From: Actinoplanes couchii
Lineage (GTDB): Bacteria > Actinomycetota > Actinomycetes > Mycobacteriales > Micromonosporaceae
Assembly (NCBI RefSeq): GCF_016862075.1
Contig: NZ_BOMG01000073.1
Location: forward strand, 108,302-172,301
Direction of reading: 5' to 3'
DNA: 64,000 bases
This document shows positions 1 through 7,510 of this stretch, piece by piece (position 1 is the stretch's first letter; every line of letters begins with the position of its first letter). Under the pieces are notes generated by a model. The model did not search any database. It was not told the origin of the DNA and worked only from the letters and a program-made list of their open reading frames with translations. The position numbers and the translations under genes were made by a program.

Positions 1-225
1 TCGTCGATCGCCCTCGGCGCCCTGATCGGGGTGCACCGGGCGGCGTTCGTGCTGGCCGCGCTCTGGGCCGCGGCGATCGTGCTGCCCACCCTCGTCACCG
101 CGGAACTGCCCGTGGTCCTGCAGTCCGGCGCCGCCCCCGCGGGCTGGACCCTGGTCGCCGCCGTGACCACCGGTTTCGCCGTCGCCCGCGCCGACCTTTT
201 CCGCCGCCTGACCAGCGGCAACTGA
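1..225 (+). CDS. C-terminal fragment of an integral membrane protein
   Basis: The reading frame is open from the first base of the window and stops at 223-225, so only the last 74 residues are visible and the true start lies upstream. The fragment has two to three hydrophobic Ala/Val/Leu-rich segments (residues about 2-35 and 45-62) and a short basic tail, which fits the end of a polytopic membrane protein. It lies 26 bases upstream of an ABC transporter ATPase on the same strand, so it may belong to the same operon, perhaps as another membrane component. No family can be assigned from this piece. Confidence 0.6.
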   Translation, partial: SSIALGALIGVHRAAFVLAALWAAAIVLPTLVTAELPVVLQSGAAPAGWTLVAAVTTGFAVARADLFRRLTSGN

Positions 226-251
226 CCGCACCCCCACTCTGGAGGAGAGAC

Positions 252-1052
252 ATGCGAACCATCAGTGCGGCCGAGACCGCGCCCGCTACCTATGCGTGGT
301 CCGTCCACGCCGAACAGCTGAAGGTCAAAGCCGGGCGGCACCTGGCCGTCGACGGCCTCGATCTGCGGATGCAGAACGGCGTGCACGGGCTGCTCGGCCC
401 GAACGGCGCCGGCAAGACCACCCTGATGCGGGCGCTGGCCACCGTGCTGCGGCCGGCCGGCGGCAAGCTGACCATTCTCGGTCAGGACGTCGGCGGGCGC
501 GGCAACCTGCGGCAGGCCCGCCGGGGGCTCGGCTACCTCCCGCAGGAGTTCGGTTTCTACCCGAGGTTCACGGTGCGCGAGTTCGTCGAGTACATGGCCT
601 GGCTCAAGGAGATGCCGAAGCACACCATCCCGGGGGCCGCCCAGCGGGCCATCGAGCGGGTCGGGCTCACCACCAGGGCCGACGCCCGGATGAAGACGCT
701 GTCCGGTGGCATGCTGCGCCGGGCGGGCATCGCCCAGGCCATCGTCAACAACCCCCTGGTGCTGCTGCTCGACGAGCCGACCGTCGGTCTCGACCCGGAG
801 CAGCGGCTGGACTTCCGGGAGCTGCTGCGCGACCTCGCCGTCGACAGCTGTGTGCTGGTCTCCACCCATCTGGTCGAGGACGTGGTCGCGGCCTGCACCG
901 ACGTGCTCATGGTGAACGAGGGCCGGCTGGTGTTCCAGGGCGACGCGAACACCCTGATCGACCACGGCGGGCCGAACGACGCCGGGGACAGCCCGGCCGA
1001 GCGTGGCTACTCCGCGCTGCTGCGCCGCGCCCGCAACGGGGGTGTGGCATGA
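252..1052 (+). CDS. ABC transporter ATP-binding protein
   Basis: 266-residue nucleotide-binding subunit of an ABC transporter, expected on the cytoplasmic face to power the membrane proteins encoded next. The Walker A motif GPNGAGKTT is at residues 49-57, the Q-loop near 98, the signature LSGGM at 150-154, and Walker B (LLLDEP) at about 171-176 followed by an H-loop STH. The start is supported by a strong GGAGGAGAG ribosome site at 241-249. The stop overlaps the next start (ATGA at 1049-1052), indicating translational coupling. The CcmA/DrrA-like architecture suggests an exporter or a multi-subunit membrane complex; the substrate is unknown. Confidence 0.92.
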   Translation: MRTISAAETAPATYAWSVHAEQLKVKAGRHLAVDGLDLRMQNGVHGLLGPNGAGKTTLMRALATVLRPAGGKLTILGQDVGGRGNLRQARRGLGYLPQEFGFYPRFTVREFVEYMAWLKEMPKHTIPGAAQRAIERVGLTTRADARMKTLSGGMLRRAGIAQAIVNNPLVLLLDEPTVGLDPEQRLDFRELLRDLAVDSCVLVSTHLVEDVVAACTDVLMVNEGRLVFQGDANTLIDHGGPNDAGDSPAERGYSALLRRARNGGVA

Positions 1053-2374
1053 CCCGGGTGCTGCGTGTCCAACTGCTCCGTTTCGGCCTACCCGGCGCCC
1101 TGTTGATCCTGCTGGTCGGCACGGTCGCGCTGTTCCTCGACCGGGGCCTGTGGTCCGGCGGCTGGATGGAACTCGCCATGGAGCAGCGCGACCACCTGAT
1201 GCTGTTGTGCCCGCTGGCCCTGGCGATCGGCGGCTGGCTGGCCCGCCGGGAGCACCGGGCCACGGTGACGGAACTCTTCGCCGGCACCCCCCGCCCGCAG
1301 CACCAGCGGGTTCTGCTCACCCTGACCGCCGTCGGCCTGCCGATCGCACTCGCCTACCCGGCGATCCTGGCGGTCTCCGCGCCGTGGATCATGGCGACCG
1401 CCGAGTACCTGCCCTCCGCCGCGTACGGTGTCGTCGCCGTCGGGGTCCTGGCCGTGATCGCGTCGGCCTGGACGGGCCTGGCCGTGGGGCGCCTGGTGCC
1501 CAGCCCCGCCACCGCGCCCGGACTGGCCGTGGCCGGATTCGTGGCCGTCCTCGCCGGGCCGATGGCATTCCGCGAGGAATGGCAGTCCGTCCTGGCCTCC
1601 CCGGCGTGGGCGATGAGCCCGTGGAACGAGTTCCAGACCGTTCCCGCCGCGGTCAGCGCGGCCCAGGCGATCCTGGCACTGACCGTGATCGTGGCCGCCG
1701 CGGTGGTGCTGTCGGCCCGCCGGTGGCAGACCCGGTCCGTGGCCGCGGCGCCGATCGCGCTCGGCCTGGTAGCCGCGATCGCCGTCATGCCGCACGACTA
1801 CGACCGCGTCACCATCGACCCGGTGGCCCAGGAACTGGTCTGCACCGACGACGCGCCGCGCGTCTGTGTCGGCCGGGCGCACTCGGGGCTCCTCACCGAG
1901 ATCACCCCCAAGGCGCGGGAGGCCCTGGCCCTGCTGGCGAAGCTGCCCGGCGCGCCGACCAGCGCCCAGGAGGACACCGACAACTACCTGGACGAGTCCG
2001 ACATCAAGCCGCCGCCGGACGGCGTCGTCGAGTTCCGGATGGAAGTCGGCCCGGACGGTCGTCTCGCGGACGCCGGCCACCTGGTCACCCGGATGCTGGA
2101 GGGTGGCGGGACGAGCTTCGCGAACTGCACCGAATTCTACGAGATCCCGGTGGCGCGAGCCGCGGGCTCCTGGCTCTCCGGCCGGGCGCCGGTCAACGAT
2201 CCCGAGGAGGCGGGCGTCACCTTCGACGACGGGACGCCCTACACCGTCCTGCCCGAGACGACCGCGCTGTGGGAGAAGCTGCGGGCACTGCCCGAAGCGG
2301 AGGCGCTGGCCAAGGTGGCGGCGGTCCGGAAAGCCGGGCTGGAGTGCACGGACATGACGGGACTGCTGGGATGA
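1049..2374 (+). CDS. ABC transporter membrane subunit with large extracytoplasmic domain
   Basis: 441-residue membrane protein starting in the ATGA overlap with the ATPase gene. The first 240 residues hold about six hydrophobic segments, consistent with an ABC-2-like permease. The last 190 residues are hydrophilic and follow the final membrane segment, probably forming a folded extracytoplasmic domain; they contain several cysteines (for example around LVCTDD and RVCVG) that could form disulfides. The gene again overlaps the next one by ATGA, so the three genes form one operon. The family is inferred from position and topology, not from a diagnostic motif. Confidence 0.75.
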   Translation: MTRVLRVQLLRFGLPGALLILLVGTVALFLDRGLWSGGWMELAMEQRDHLMLLCPLALAIGGWLARREHRATVTELFAGTPRPQHQRVLLTLTAVGLPIALAYPAILAVSAPWIMATAEYLPSAAYGVVAVGVLAVIASAWTGLAVGRLVPSPATAPGLAVAGFVAVLAGPMAFREEWQSVLASPAWAMSPWNEFQTVPAAVSAAQAILALTVIVAAAVVLSARRWQTRSVAAAPIALGLVAAIAVMPHDYDRVTIDPVAQELVCTDDAPRVCVGRAHSGLLTEITPKAREALALLAKLPGAPTSAQEDTDNYLDESDIKPPPDGVVEFRMEVGPDGRLADAGHLVTRMLEGGGTSFANCTEFYEIPVARAAGSWLSGRAPVNDPEEAGVTFDDGTPYTVLPETTALWEKLRALPEAEALAKVAAVRKAGLECTDMTGLLG

Positions 2375-2973
2375 GGTATCTCGGACTGCACCTGCGGGCC
2401 CGGCGGATTCCGGCGGCGCTGGCCGCGGCGGCCAGCGGCACCCTGGTGCTGTGGACGGTGGTGGCGGTCTTCTCCGAGGTGCCGGACGCCGACATCAGCC
2501 TGGTCACCCTGCTCGTGCTGCTGCTGGCGGCCGTGGTGGCCCCCACCCTCGGCGGTCACGACGACGCGCTGGACCGGACCAGCGCGCTGCGCTGGCTGCC
2601 CCGGCGGGCCGCGCATCTCCTGGTGGCGCTCGTGATCATCCTGGCTCTGGTGCTGGTCACGCTGCTGACCGGCGCCCGGTTCGGGCCGGCGGCGCTGGTA
2701 CTCCGGGACGCGGCCGGGCTGCTCGGCCTGACCGCCCTCGGCGCGGTGGCGCTCGGCACGGCACGCTCGTGGTTCCTGCCGCTGGCGTGGACCCTGCCGG
2801 TGGTGATGACGCCGTTCGCCGGGGCCTCGGTGCCGTTGCAGGCGCTCACCTGGCAGACCCAGCCGCACGACAACCGGACGGCCGCCGTCGTCGCGACCGT
2901 GATCGCGGTGGCCGGGCTGGTCGCGTACGGGGTACGCGGGTCAGCACTGCGCGATATCAGATCAGCGGCCTGA
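2371..2973 (+). CDS. Small membrane protein of the ABC operon
   Basis: 200-residue protein with about six predicted membrane segments and a basic N-terminus (MRYLGLHLRARRIP). It starts at the ATG of an ATGA overlap with the preceding permease and is the last gene of the 252-2973 operon. It is probably a second membrane subunit of the same transporter, since ABC-2-type systems often use two different membrane proteins. There is no recognisable catalytic motif. It converges on the protease gene with only 10 bases between the two stops and no visible hairpin. Confidence 0.7.
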   Translation: MRYLGLHLRARRIPAALAAAASGTLVLWTVVAVFSEVPDADISLVTLLVLLLAAVVAPTLGGHDDALDRTSALRWLPRRAAHLLVALVIILALVLVTLLTGARFGPAALVLRDAAGLLGLTALGAVALGTARSWFLPLAWTLPVVMTPFAGASVPLQALTWQTQPHDNRTAAVVATVIAVAGLVAYGVRGSALRDIRSAA

Positions 2974-2983
2974 AAGGGGCCGG

Positions 2984-3865
2984 TCAGAGCTTGGCCTCGA
3001 GCTGGCGGACGACGCTGGTGACGGTGTCGGCCGGGATGGAGAAGCCGAGGCCGACGCTGCCGGTGCTGTCCCCGGCGGTGGCGATGGCGACGTTGATGCC
3101 GACCACCCGGCCGGACGTGTCGACAAGCGCGCCACCGGAGTTGCCCTGGTTGATCGCGGCGTCGGTCTGGAGCAGGCCGCTCAGCTTCTCGTCGCCGGTG
3201 TCCAGGGAGCGGTCCAGCGCCGAGACGATGCCCGAGGTCACCGTGCCCTCCAGGCCCAGCGGGGCGCCGAAGGCCAGGACCGTGTCACCGACCGCGACGC
3301 TGTCGTCGGTGGCGAACGTGACCGGGGTCAGCCCGGACAGGCCGGTGGCCTGCACCAGCGCCAGATCGTGGGTCGCGTCGGTGGCCACCACCGAGGCGGG
3401 CACGGTCTGGCCGGTGGACAGGCGGACGCTGACCGTGCCGTCCGACTCGATGACGTGGTTGTTGGTGAGGATCAGGCCGTCGGCGCTGAGCACCACCCCG
3501 GACCCGAGCGACGACGACCGGTTGCTGTCGACGAGCACGGTGACGATGCTGGGCTGCACCTTCGCCACGATCGGCGCCAGGTCGCTGGTCTCGCTGACCG
3601 TGGTCGCGACGACCGAGGCCCGGGCGGGCTGATCGTTCACATAGCTCTCCACCAGGAACGCGCCCGTGGCGCCGCCCCCGGCGATCAGCGCCAGCACCGC
3701 CGCGCCGCCCGCGATCCGCTTCTTCCACCGCGGGTCGCGGGGCCCGGCCGGCATCGGCGACGGCACGTAGTGCACCGGCGGCAGATCGAAGGTCACCCGC
3801 CCGCCACGGTGGTACGGATCGTGGCTGTGCTCGTTCACGCCGGGGCGCGTCATCAGGTCGGTCAT
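2984..3865 (-). CDS. Membrane-anchored HtrA/DegP-like serine protease lacking a PDZ domain
   Basis: 293-residue trypsin-fold protease. A cytoplasmic N-terminus of about 50 residues is followed by one membrane segment (about 51-72), then an extracytoplasmic protease domain. The catalytic triad is visible: His137 in TNNHVI, Asp167 in THDLAL and Ser243 in GNSGGAL. HtrA proteases normally carry one or more PDZ domains after the protease; here the protein ends about 50 residues after the serine, so PDZ is absent. The role is probably surface protein quality control or processing. The start ATG at 3865 gives the complete cytoplasmic tail. It is transcribed convergently with the ABC operon. Confidence 0.9.
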   Translation of the reverse strand: MTDLMTRPGVNEHSHDPYHRGGRVTFDLPPVHYVPSPMPAGPRDPRWKKRIAGGAAVLALIAGGGATGAFLVESYVNDQPARASVVATTVSETSDLAPIVAKVQPSIVTVLVDSNRSSSLGSGVVLSADGLILTNNHVIESDGTVSVRLSTGQTVPASVVATDATHDLALVQATGLSGLTPVTFATDDSVAVGDTVLAFGAPLGLEGTVTSGIVSALDRSLDTGDEKLSGLLQTDAAINQGNSGGALVDTSGRVVGINVAIATAGDSTGSVGLGFSIPADTVTSVVRQLEAKL

Positions 3866-4630
3866 GTGAACGAGATTGCGCCTTCATCTTGTTCGGCAGC
3901 GGTGAGACGTCTGTGACCTTGCTGTGCCCGGGGTACCCCGTCCGGGTGTCTCCGGCGCGGCAACCCCCATCCGCGCGCACGGTGTCTAAGGTCGTCCGGG
4001 TGTTTCTCCCCGAGCTGCCCCCGGCTTCCCCCGACGCTCAACGCGACCTCTGCCCCGCTCCCCCGGTGTCCGCCCGGACAGCCGACCGGAGGTCCGGTGA
4101 AACCCCGCCCCCACCCGCGAGTTTCACAGCCGCCCTCCAACAACTTCCCAGCCGCTTTCCAGTAGCCGCGCCCGAGGCCCGGACCCCCCGGTTCTCCGCC
4201 AACCTGCTGGCCGGCACACCCCACGCCCCTCGACCGCGCAACGCCGAGCCCGGCTCCCCGGCCCCGCGCTCGGCGAACGACACGGCGAACGACACGGCGG
4301 ACGGCAGGGCGAACGACAGGGCGAACGACACGCCGGACGGCAGGGCCGCCGGGCCGGACGGTGGGAACGCGCGGAACGGTGGCGGCCGGCCGACGGTGGA
4401 ACGGCGCCCATTCGGACCGACGATCACCGAGCCCACGGCGGCCCTCCGCCGAGGCCGGCCGGCAGATCTCCGCGGCCGGCGCTGACACCGCCCCCGAACC
4501 GGCGCCCCGGCCACAGCTCGCCGCCGGCGCCCCGACACCCCTACCTCAAGCGCCGGGAGATCACTTCCGTCGACGAACAGTGCAGCGGCGGTCCGTGCGG
4601 GTACGGGGCGCCGAACCTCAGGAGGTGTCG
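3866..4630. other. Long intergenic region between divergent protease and lipoprotein genes
   Basis: About 765 bases without a convincing gene. Reading frames here are open only because of the GC content; they have no family resemblance and low-complexity composition. It holds a 12-bp tandem array (4272-4343, listed separately). Promoters for the leftward protease and rightward lipoprotein presumably lie at its two ends. The run near 3870-3900 is less GC-rich than the rest and is the likelier promoter side for the protease. Confidence 0.5.
4272..4343. repeat. 12-bp tandem repeat, six units
   Basis: Six head-to-tail units of consensus GGCGAACGACAC: units 1, 2 and 5 are identical, unit 4 ends in G instead of C, and units 3 and 6 are diverged (GGCGGACGGCAG and GCCGGACGGCAG). 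It lies in the middle of the divergent intergenic region. Confidence 0.85.
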
Positions 4631-5101
4631 TTGAACAGGCTCGGACTTGGCGTGTTGACCGGGGCGATGGCCGTGATGTGCATGGGTGGATGCGGTGGCG
4701 CCGACTCCGTACCGCAATGGCGGGATCCTCAGCCGTCGCAGGCGGTGACCGGCCCGGTTGCCGAACCGCTCGCGGATGACGGGCCGGAACCACCGGCACC
4801 GTCGGAGGGGACCTGGGAGGGACTGCGGGAAGGGCCGTTGGACTCGTCGCCGGGATCGGTCACGCCCTCGTCCCCGGAGCCGGGTGCCGATTTCGTGGCG
4901 GCGGTGCGCGGAAAGATCCCCGAGGCCACCATGGACCTCCGCAACGAGGAGATCGCCGAGATAGGCCGCCGGGCGTGCGACTCCCTGACCGCCGGGGATC
5001 CCCGCCGATCGGTGGTCGAGGACCTGGGCGATTTCGGTCTCGAGAAACCCGACGCCCGAGAGTTGATCAAGGCGGCCCGGTCGACACTCTGCGCCTCGTA
5101 A
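4631..5101 (+). CDS. Putative DUF732-like lipoprotein
   Basis: 156-residue secreted protein. TTG at 4631 is chosen as start because GGAGG (4621-4625) lies five bases upstream and the product then begins with a signal peptide (MNRLGLGVLTGAMAV) ending in a lipobox-like MGGC. Translation from farther upstream would bury the signal. A Pro/Ser/Gly-rich linker follows. The last 50 residues form a small domain with two cysteines (RRACDSL and STLCAS) and the helical pattern of DUF732, a family common in actinobacterial exported proteins of unknown function. The DUF732 assignment is by eye. Confidence 0.7.
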   Translation: MNRLGLGVLTGAMAVMCMGGCGGADSVPQWRDPQPSQAVTGPVAEPLADDGPEPPAPSEGTWEGLREGPLDSSPGSVTPSSPEPGADFVAAVRGKIPEATMDLRNEEIAEIGRRACDSLTAGDPRRSVVEDLGDFGLEKPDARELIKAARSTLCAS

Positions 5102-5366
5102 GGCTCCCTGGGAGGACGGCCAGGCTCAGATCGTACCGGCAATTTGTCCGATTTGTTGTAGTTTGTCGATCTCGTAAGTAGGATTGACAGCTGCCACAGC
5201 GCCCAACCGGCCCCCGTCGCCGTTGAATGCGAGACGGCCGGCCCCGCCGTGGAGTGGGGTCGGCCGAAAGTCGCAGCGGTACACAGGATGTGGAGACGGT
5301 GGGCAGATGTTCGGCACAGGTCCACCCGAGATGCTGTGTTCACCCACAACAAATCGGGAGGTCAGG

Positions 5367-5648
5367 ATGTCCGCACGAGGAATGCTCAGCCTGGTCGGGA
5401 ACGCGGTCGGTGGGCTGATCGGATGGTCGGAGCAGGTGCCCCCGGCCGACCCGGAGGTGTTGCGCGGCCTGTTCGCGGACCTCGGGGTCCGGGTCGGCAC
5501 GGACGAGGCGGAGCTCGACGAGGCGGTCCGCTACTTCCAGTCCCGGACGGGTCTGCCGGTGGACGGCGAGGCCGGTCCGCGCACCGTGCATCTGCTGGCG
5601 CGGTACGCCACCGAGGCCCGCGAGATGACCCGGATCCGAGCCGCCTGA
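5367..5648 (+). CDS. Small peptidoglycan-binding-like domain protein
   Basis: 93-residue protein. The ATG at 5367 follows GGAGGT at 5357-5362. The C-terminal half (LDEAVRYFQSRTGLPVDGE and following) matches the PG_binding_1 helical repeat, with the typical pattern of a helix, FQ..TGL.VDG and a G..T turn. There is no signal peptide: the N-terminus has only a weakly hydrophobic stretch, so the cellular location is uncertain. The 265-base upstream region is locally AT-rich around 5140-5190 (TTTGTTGTAGTTTG) and probably contains the promoter. The gene is apparently monocistronic. Confidence 0.7.
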   Translation: MSARGMLSLVGNAVGGLIGWSEQVPPADPEVLRGLFADLGVRVGTDEAELDEAVRYFQSRTGLPVDGEAGPRTVHLLARYATEAREMTRIRAA

Positions 5649-5703
5649 TTTACCTCGGAAGAGTGATGCCGTCGCACCGGGGGCACCGTTAGGGTGAGGC
5701 GCG

Positions 5704-6408
5704 ATGAGCGACCAGTTGATCACCTACATCGACGACAGCACCGGCGAACGGACCGGCCTCACGGCGTCCGAGCTGGGTGAATGGGTCGCGGCGACGGCAT
5801 CCCTGCTGTCCGGGGAGTGCGGGTTGAGCCGGGACAGCCGGGCCGCGGTGTTGCTGCCGCCGCACTGGCAGACGGCGGCGGTGCTGCTGGGCGCGTGGGC
5901 GGCCGGGATCGAGGTGTCGTTCCGGGCGTGGAGCACGGCCGGCCTGTCCGGCGAGACCGATTCCGATCTGGACGTGACCTTCGTCGAGCGGCGGCGGGTC
6001 GGCAGCTGGCTGGAGGACGTGCCACCGGCGCGTTTCCAGTTCGTGCTGGGTCTGGCGCCGGGCGGTCGCGATTCTCCGGACGTACCGCAGGGGTATCGGG
6101 ATTTTCCGCCTGCCGCCCGGGCCCATCTCGGGACGCCGCCACCGCAGGCCGGGGTCGCGGTGGACGAGGCGGCGACGGTCGACGGCACGACCTTCGGGGA
6201 GTACGGCGCGGCAGCCGCCACCCTGGCCTCGGCGCGCGGGATCACCGCCGGCGACCGGGTGCTCGTCGACGTCACGTCCTGTGAGGAGCCGATGATCTGG
6301 CTGATGGCCCCGCTGACGGCCGGCGCGTCGATCGTGCTCTGCGCCAATCTGGACGAGTCCCGCCTGGCCGGCCGCATCGCCGCGGAGGGTGTGACCCGCC
6401 TGCTCTAG
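5704..6408 (+). CDS. TIGR03089-family protein (AMP-ligase-like fragment fold)
   Basis: 234-residue protein resembling the actinobacterial TIGR03089 family, which looks like the N-terminal subdomain of acyl/aryl-AMP ligases without the catalytic C-terminal part. Visible features are SELGEWVAATASLL near the N-terminus, AVLLPPHWQTAAVLLGAWAAG about residue 45-65, and a repeat of this logic near the C-terminus (ITAGDRVLVDVTS). The P-loop-like AMP-binding signature of real ligases is missing, so an enzymatic role is doubtful. It ends three bases before the stop of the convergent gene, with a CCTAGG palindrome between them. Confidence 0.75.
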   Translation: MSDQLITYIDDSTGERTGLTASELGEWVAATASLLSGECGLSRDSRAAVLLPPHWQTAAVLLGAWAAGIEVSFRAWSTAGLSGETDSDLDVTFVERRRVGSWLEDVPPARFQFVLGLAPGGRDSPDVPQGYRDFPPAARAHLGTPPPQAGVAVDEAATVDGTTFGEYGAAAATLASARGITAGDRVLVDVTSCEEPMIWLMAPLTAGASIVLCANLDESRLAGRIAAEGVTRLL

Positions 6409-6411
6409 GTC

Positions 6412-6876
6412 CTAGGACCCGCGCGGCGGCTCGAACCTGTCGCAGTCGTCGCCCTCGGCCAGGGCCGGGCTCAGCCCGTTGCACAGCCGGATCGACGGCA
6501 GGGTCGCGGCGCTCCACGGCAGCCGGGTCGCCTCGGTCCGGAAGGTGGCGGTCCCCGGCTTGCACAGCACCGCGAACGTGTGCCATTCGATCCCGTCGGC
6601 GGGCCCGTTGGTGGTCATCTGCAGCACACCGCACCGGGTGGATCCGCTGACCTTGAGCTCGACGGTGAGCGCCGGACTGCCCTTGCCCTTGACGCCGCGC
6701 CGGATCTCCGCCGGTGCCTTGCCGGTCGCGTAGACCCCGCTGGCGGAGGCGCCCGGGACGGCGACCTTGAAGGCCAGATCCGGGGCGCCGACCGGCGGGG
6801 CCGACATCAGCAGCAGGACGGGGAGTGAGTTCCACACCGGCTCATCATCCCACCGAACCAGCCCTGTTCCGGACAT
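6412..6876 (-). CDS. Hypothetical protein, possibly exported
   Basis: 154-residue protein not recognised. The N-terminus (about residues 15-30, SLPVLLLMSAPPVGAP) is mildly hydrophobic. The body has a beta-rich, Thr/Ser/Gly-containing composition with four cysteines (in TRCGV, VLCKP, RLCNG and DDCDR), compatible with a secreted disulfide-bonded domain. An internal start is possible. It is immediately downstream of the acetyltransferase gene on the same strand, with a few bases between them depending on start choice, so the two may be cotranscribed. Confidence 0.5.
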   Translation of the reverse strand: MSGTGLVRWDDEPVWNSLPVLLLMSAPPVGAPDLAFKVAVPGASASGVYATGKAPAEIRRGVKGKGSPALTVELKVSGSTRCGVLQMTTNGPADGIEWHTFAVLCKPGTATFRTEATRLPWSAATLPSIRLCNGLSPALAEGDDCDRFEPPRGS

Positions 6877-6877
6877 T

Positions 6878-7390
6878 TCACCCGGCAGATGGACGCCGCA
6901 TGCAGACCCGGGGCCACCTGTCGAGGCCGGCCGCCGCCTCGTGTGCCCGGACCGCCCGGAGCCCCTCCCCCACAGTCTCGTCCGGCATCACCGCGAACCC
7001 CAGCCTCCGGTAGTACGGCGCGTTCCAGGCGACGTCGGCGAACGTGGTCAGGGTGAGAGCCGGCGCACCCACCCGCTCCGCCCAACCGGCCGCCGCCTCG
7101 ATCAACAGCCGCCCCACCCCCTGCCGCGCGAACCGGGGATCGACCGACACCTGCTCGACGTGCACGTCCCCGTCGACGAGATCAGCCAGCAGATATCCGG
7201 CCACCCGCTCGCCCGGGGCGACCGCGACCCAGGCCCGGCCGTCCTCCGCGTACTCCCCGAGCACCGCGACCGGCAACGGCTCGTCGTCGGCGATCGATGC
7301 CATCCCGATTCCGCGGAACAATTCCCCGGCGGCCCGTTCGATCTCCTGAAGCTCCGTCAATTCGTCCGGTCGCGCCGCCCTTATCCTCAC
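6878..7390 (-). CDS. GNAT-family N-acetyltransferase
   Basis: 170-residue acetyltransferase expected to transfer acetyl from acetyl-CoA to an amine. The N-terminus VRIRAARPDELTELQEIE is a typical GNAT beginning. The VEQVSVDPRFARQGVGRLLIEA stretch contains the V..(Q/R)..G.G..L pyrophosphate-binding loop (written here in two parts: VEQVSVDP and RQGVGRLL). NAPYYRRLGF is the conserved C-terminal motif. GTG at 7390 is preferred because it aligns with the family's usual start; TTG/ATG codons at 7441/7438 would add an unlikely 16-17-residue extension. The gene is divergent from the peroxidase gene across a short region with a palindrome. The substrate is unknown. Confidence 0.85.
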   Translation of the reverse strand: MRIRAARPDELTELQEIERAAGELFRGIGMASIADDEPLPVAVLGEYAEDGRAWVAVAPGERVAGYLLADLVDGDVHVEQVSVDPRFARQGVGRLLIEAAAGWAERVGAPALTLTTFADVAWNAPYYRRLGFAVMPDETVGEGLRAVRAHEAAAGLDRWPRVCMRRPSAG

Positions 7391-7450
7391 GTCAGCGATT
7401 CTGCACCATGTGCCAACACGTGTGCCCGGCGCTGTCATCAACCCGGCATC

Positions 7451-7460
7451 GCATTAATGC
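7451..7460. promoter_or_regulatory. Palindrome GCATTAATGC between divergent genes
   Basis: A perfect 10-bp palindrome lies in the short space between the acetyltransferase and peroxidase starts, in otherwise GC-rich sequence. It could be a regulator site or the AT-rich core of a promoter; no regulator gene is adjacent. Confidence 0.35.
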
Positions 7461-7510
7461 GCGACTGCCTAACGTGGCCGCTGGACCAGAATTGGCGAAG
7501 GGAATGAATC

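Noticed and set aside
3889..4485. Plus-strand frame of 198 codons with ANDTANDT-like repeats
   Set aside because: Composition is explained by high GC and the 12-bp repeat; no RBS, no domain, and poor codon pattern.
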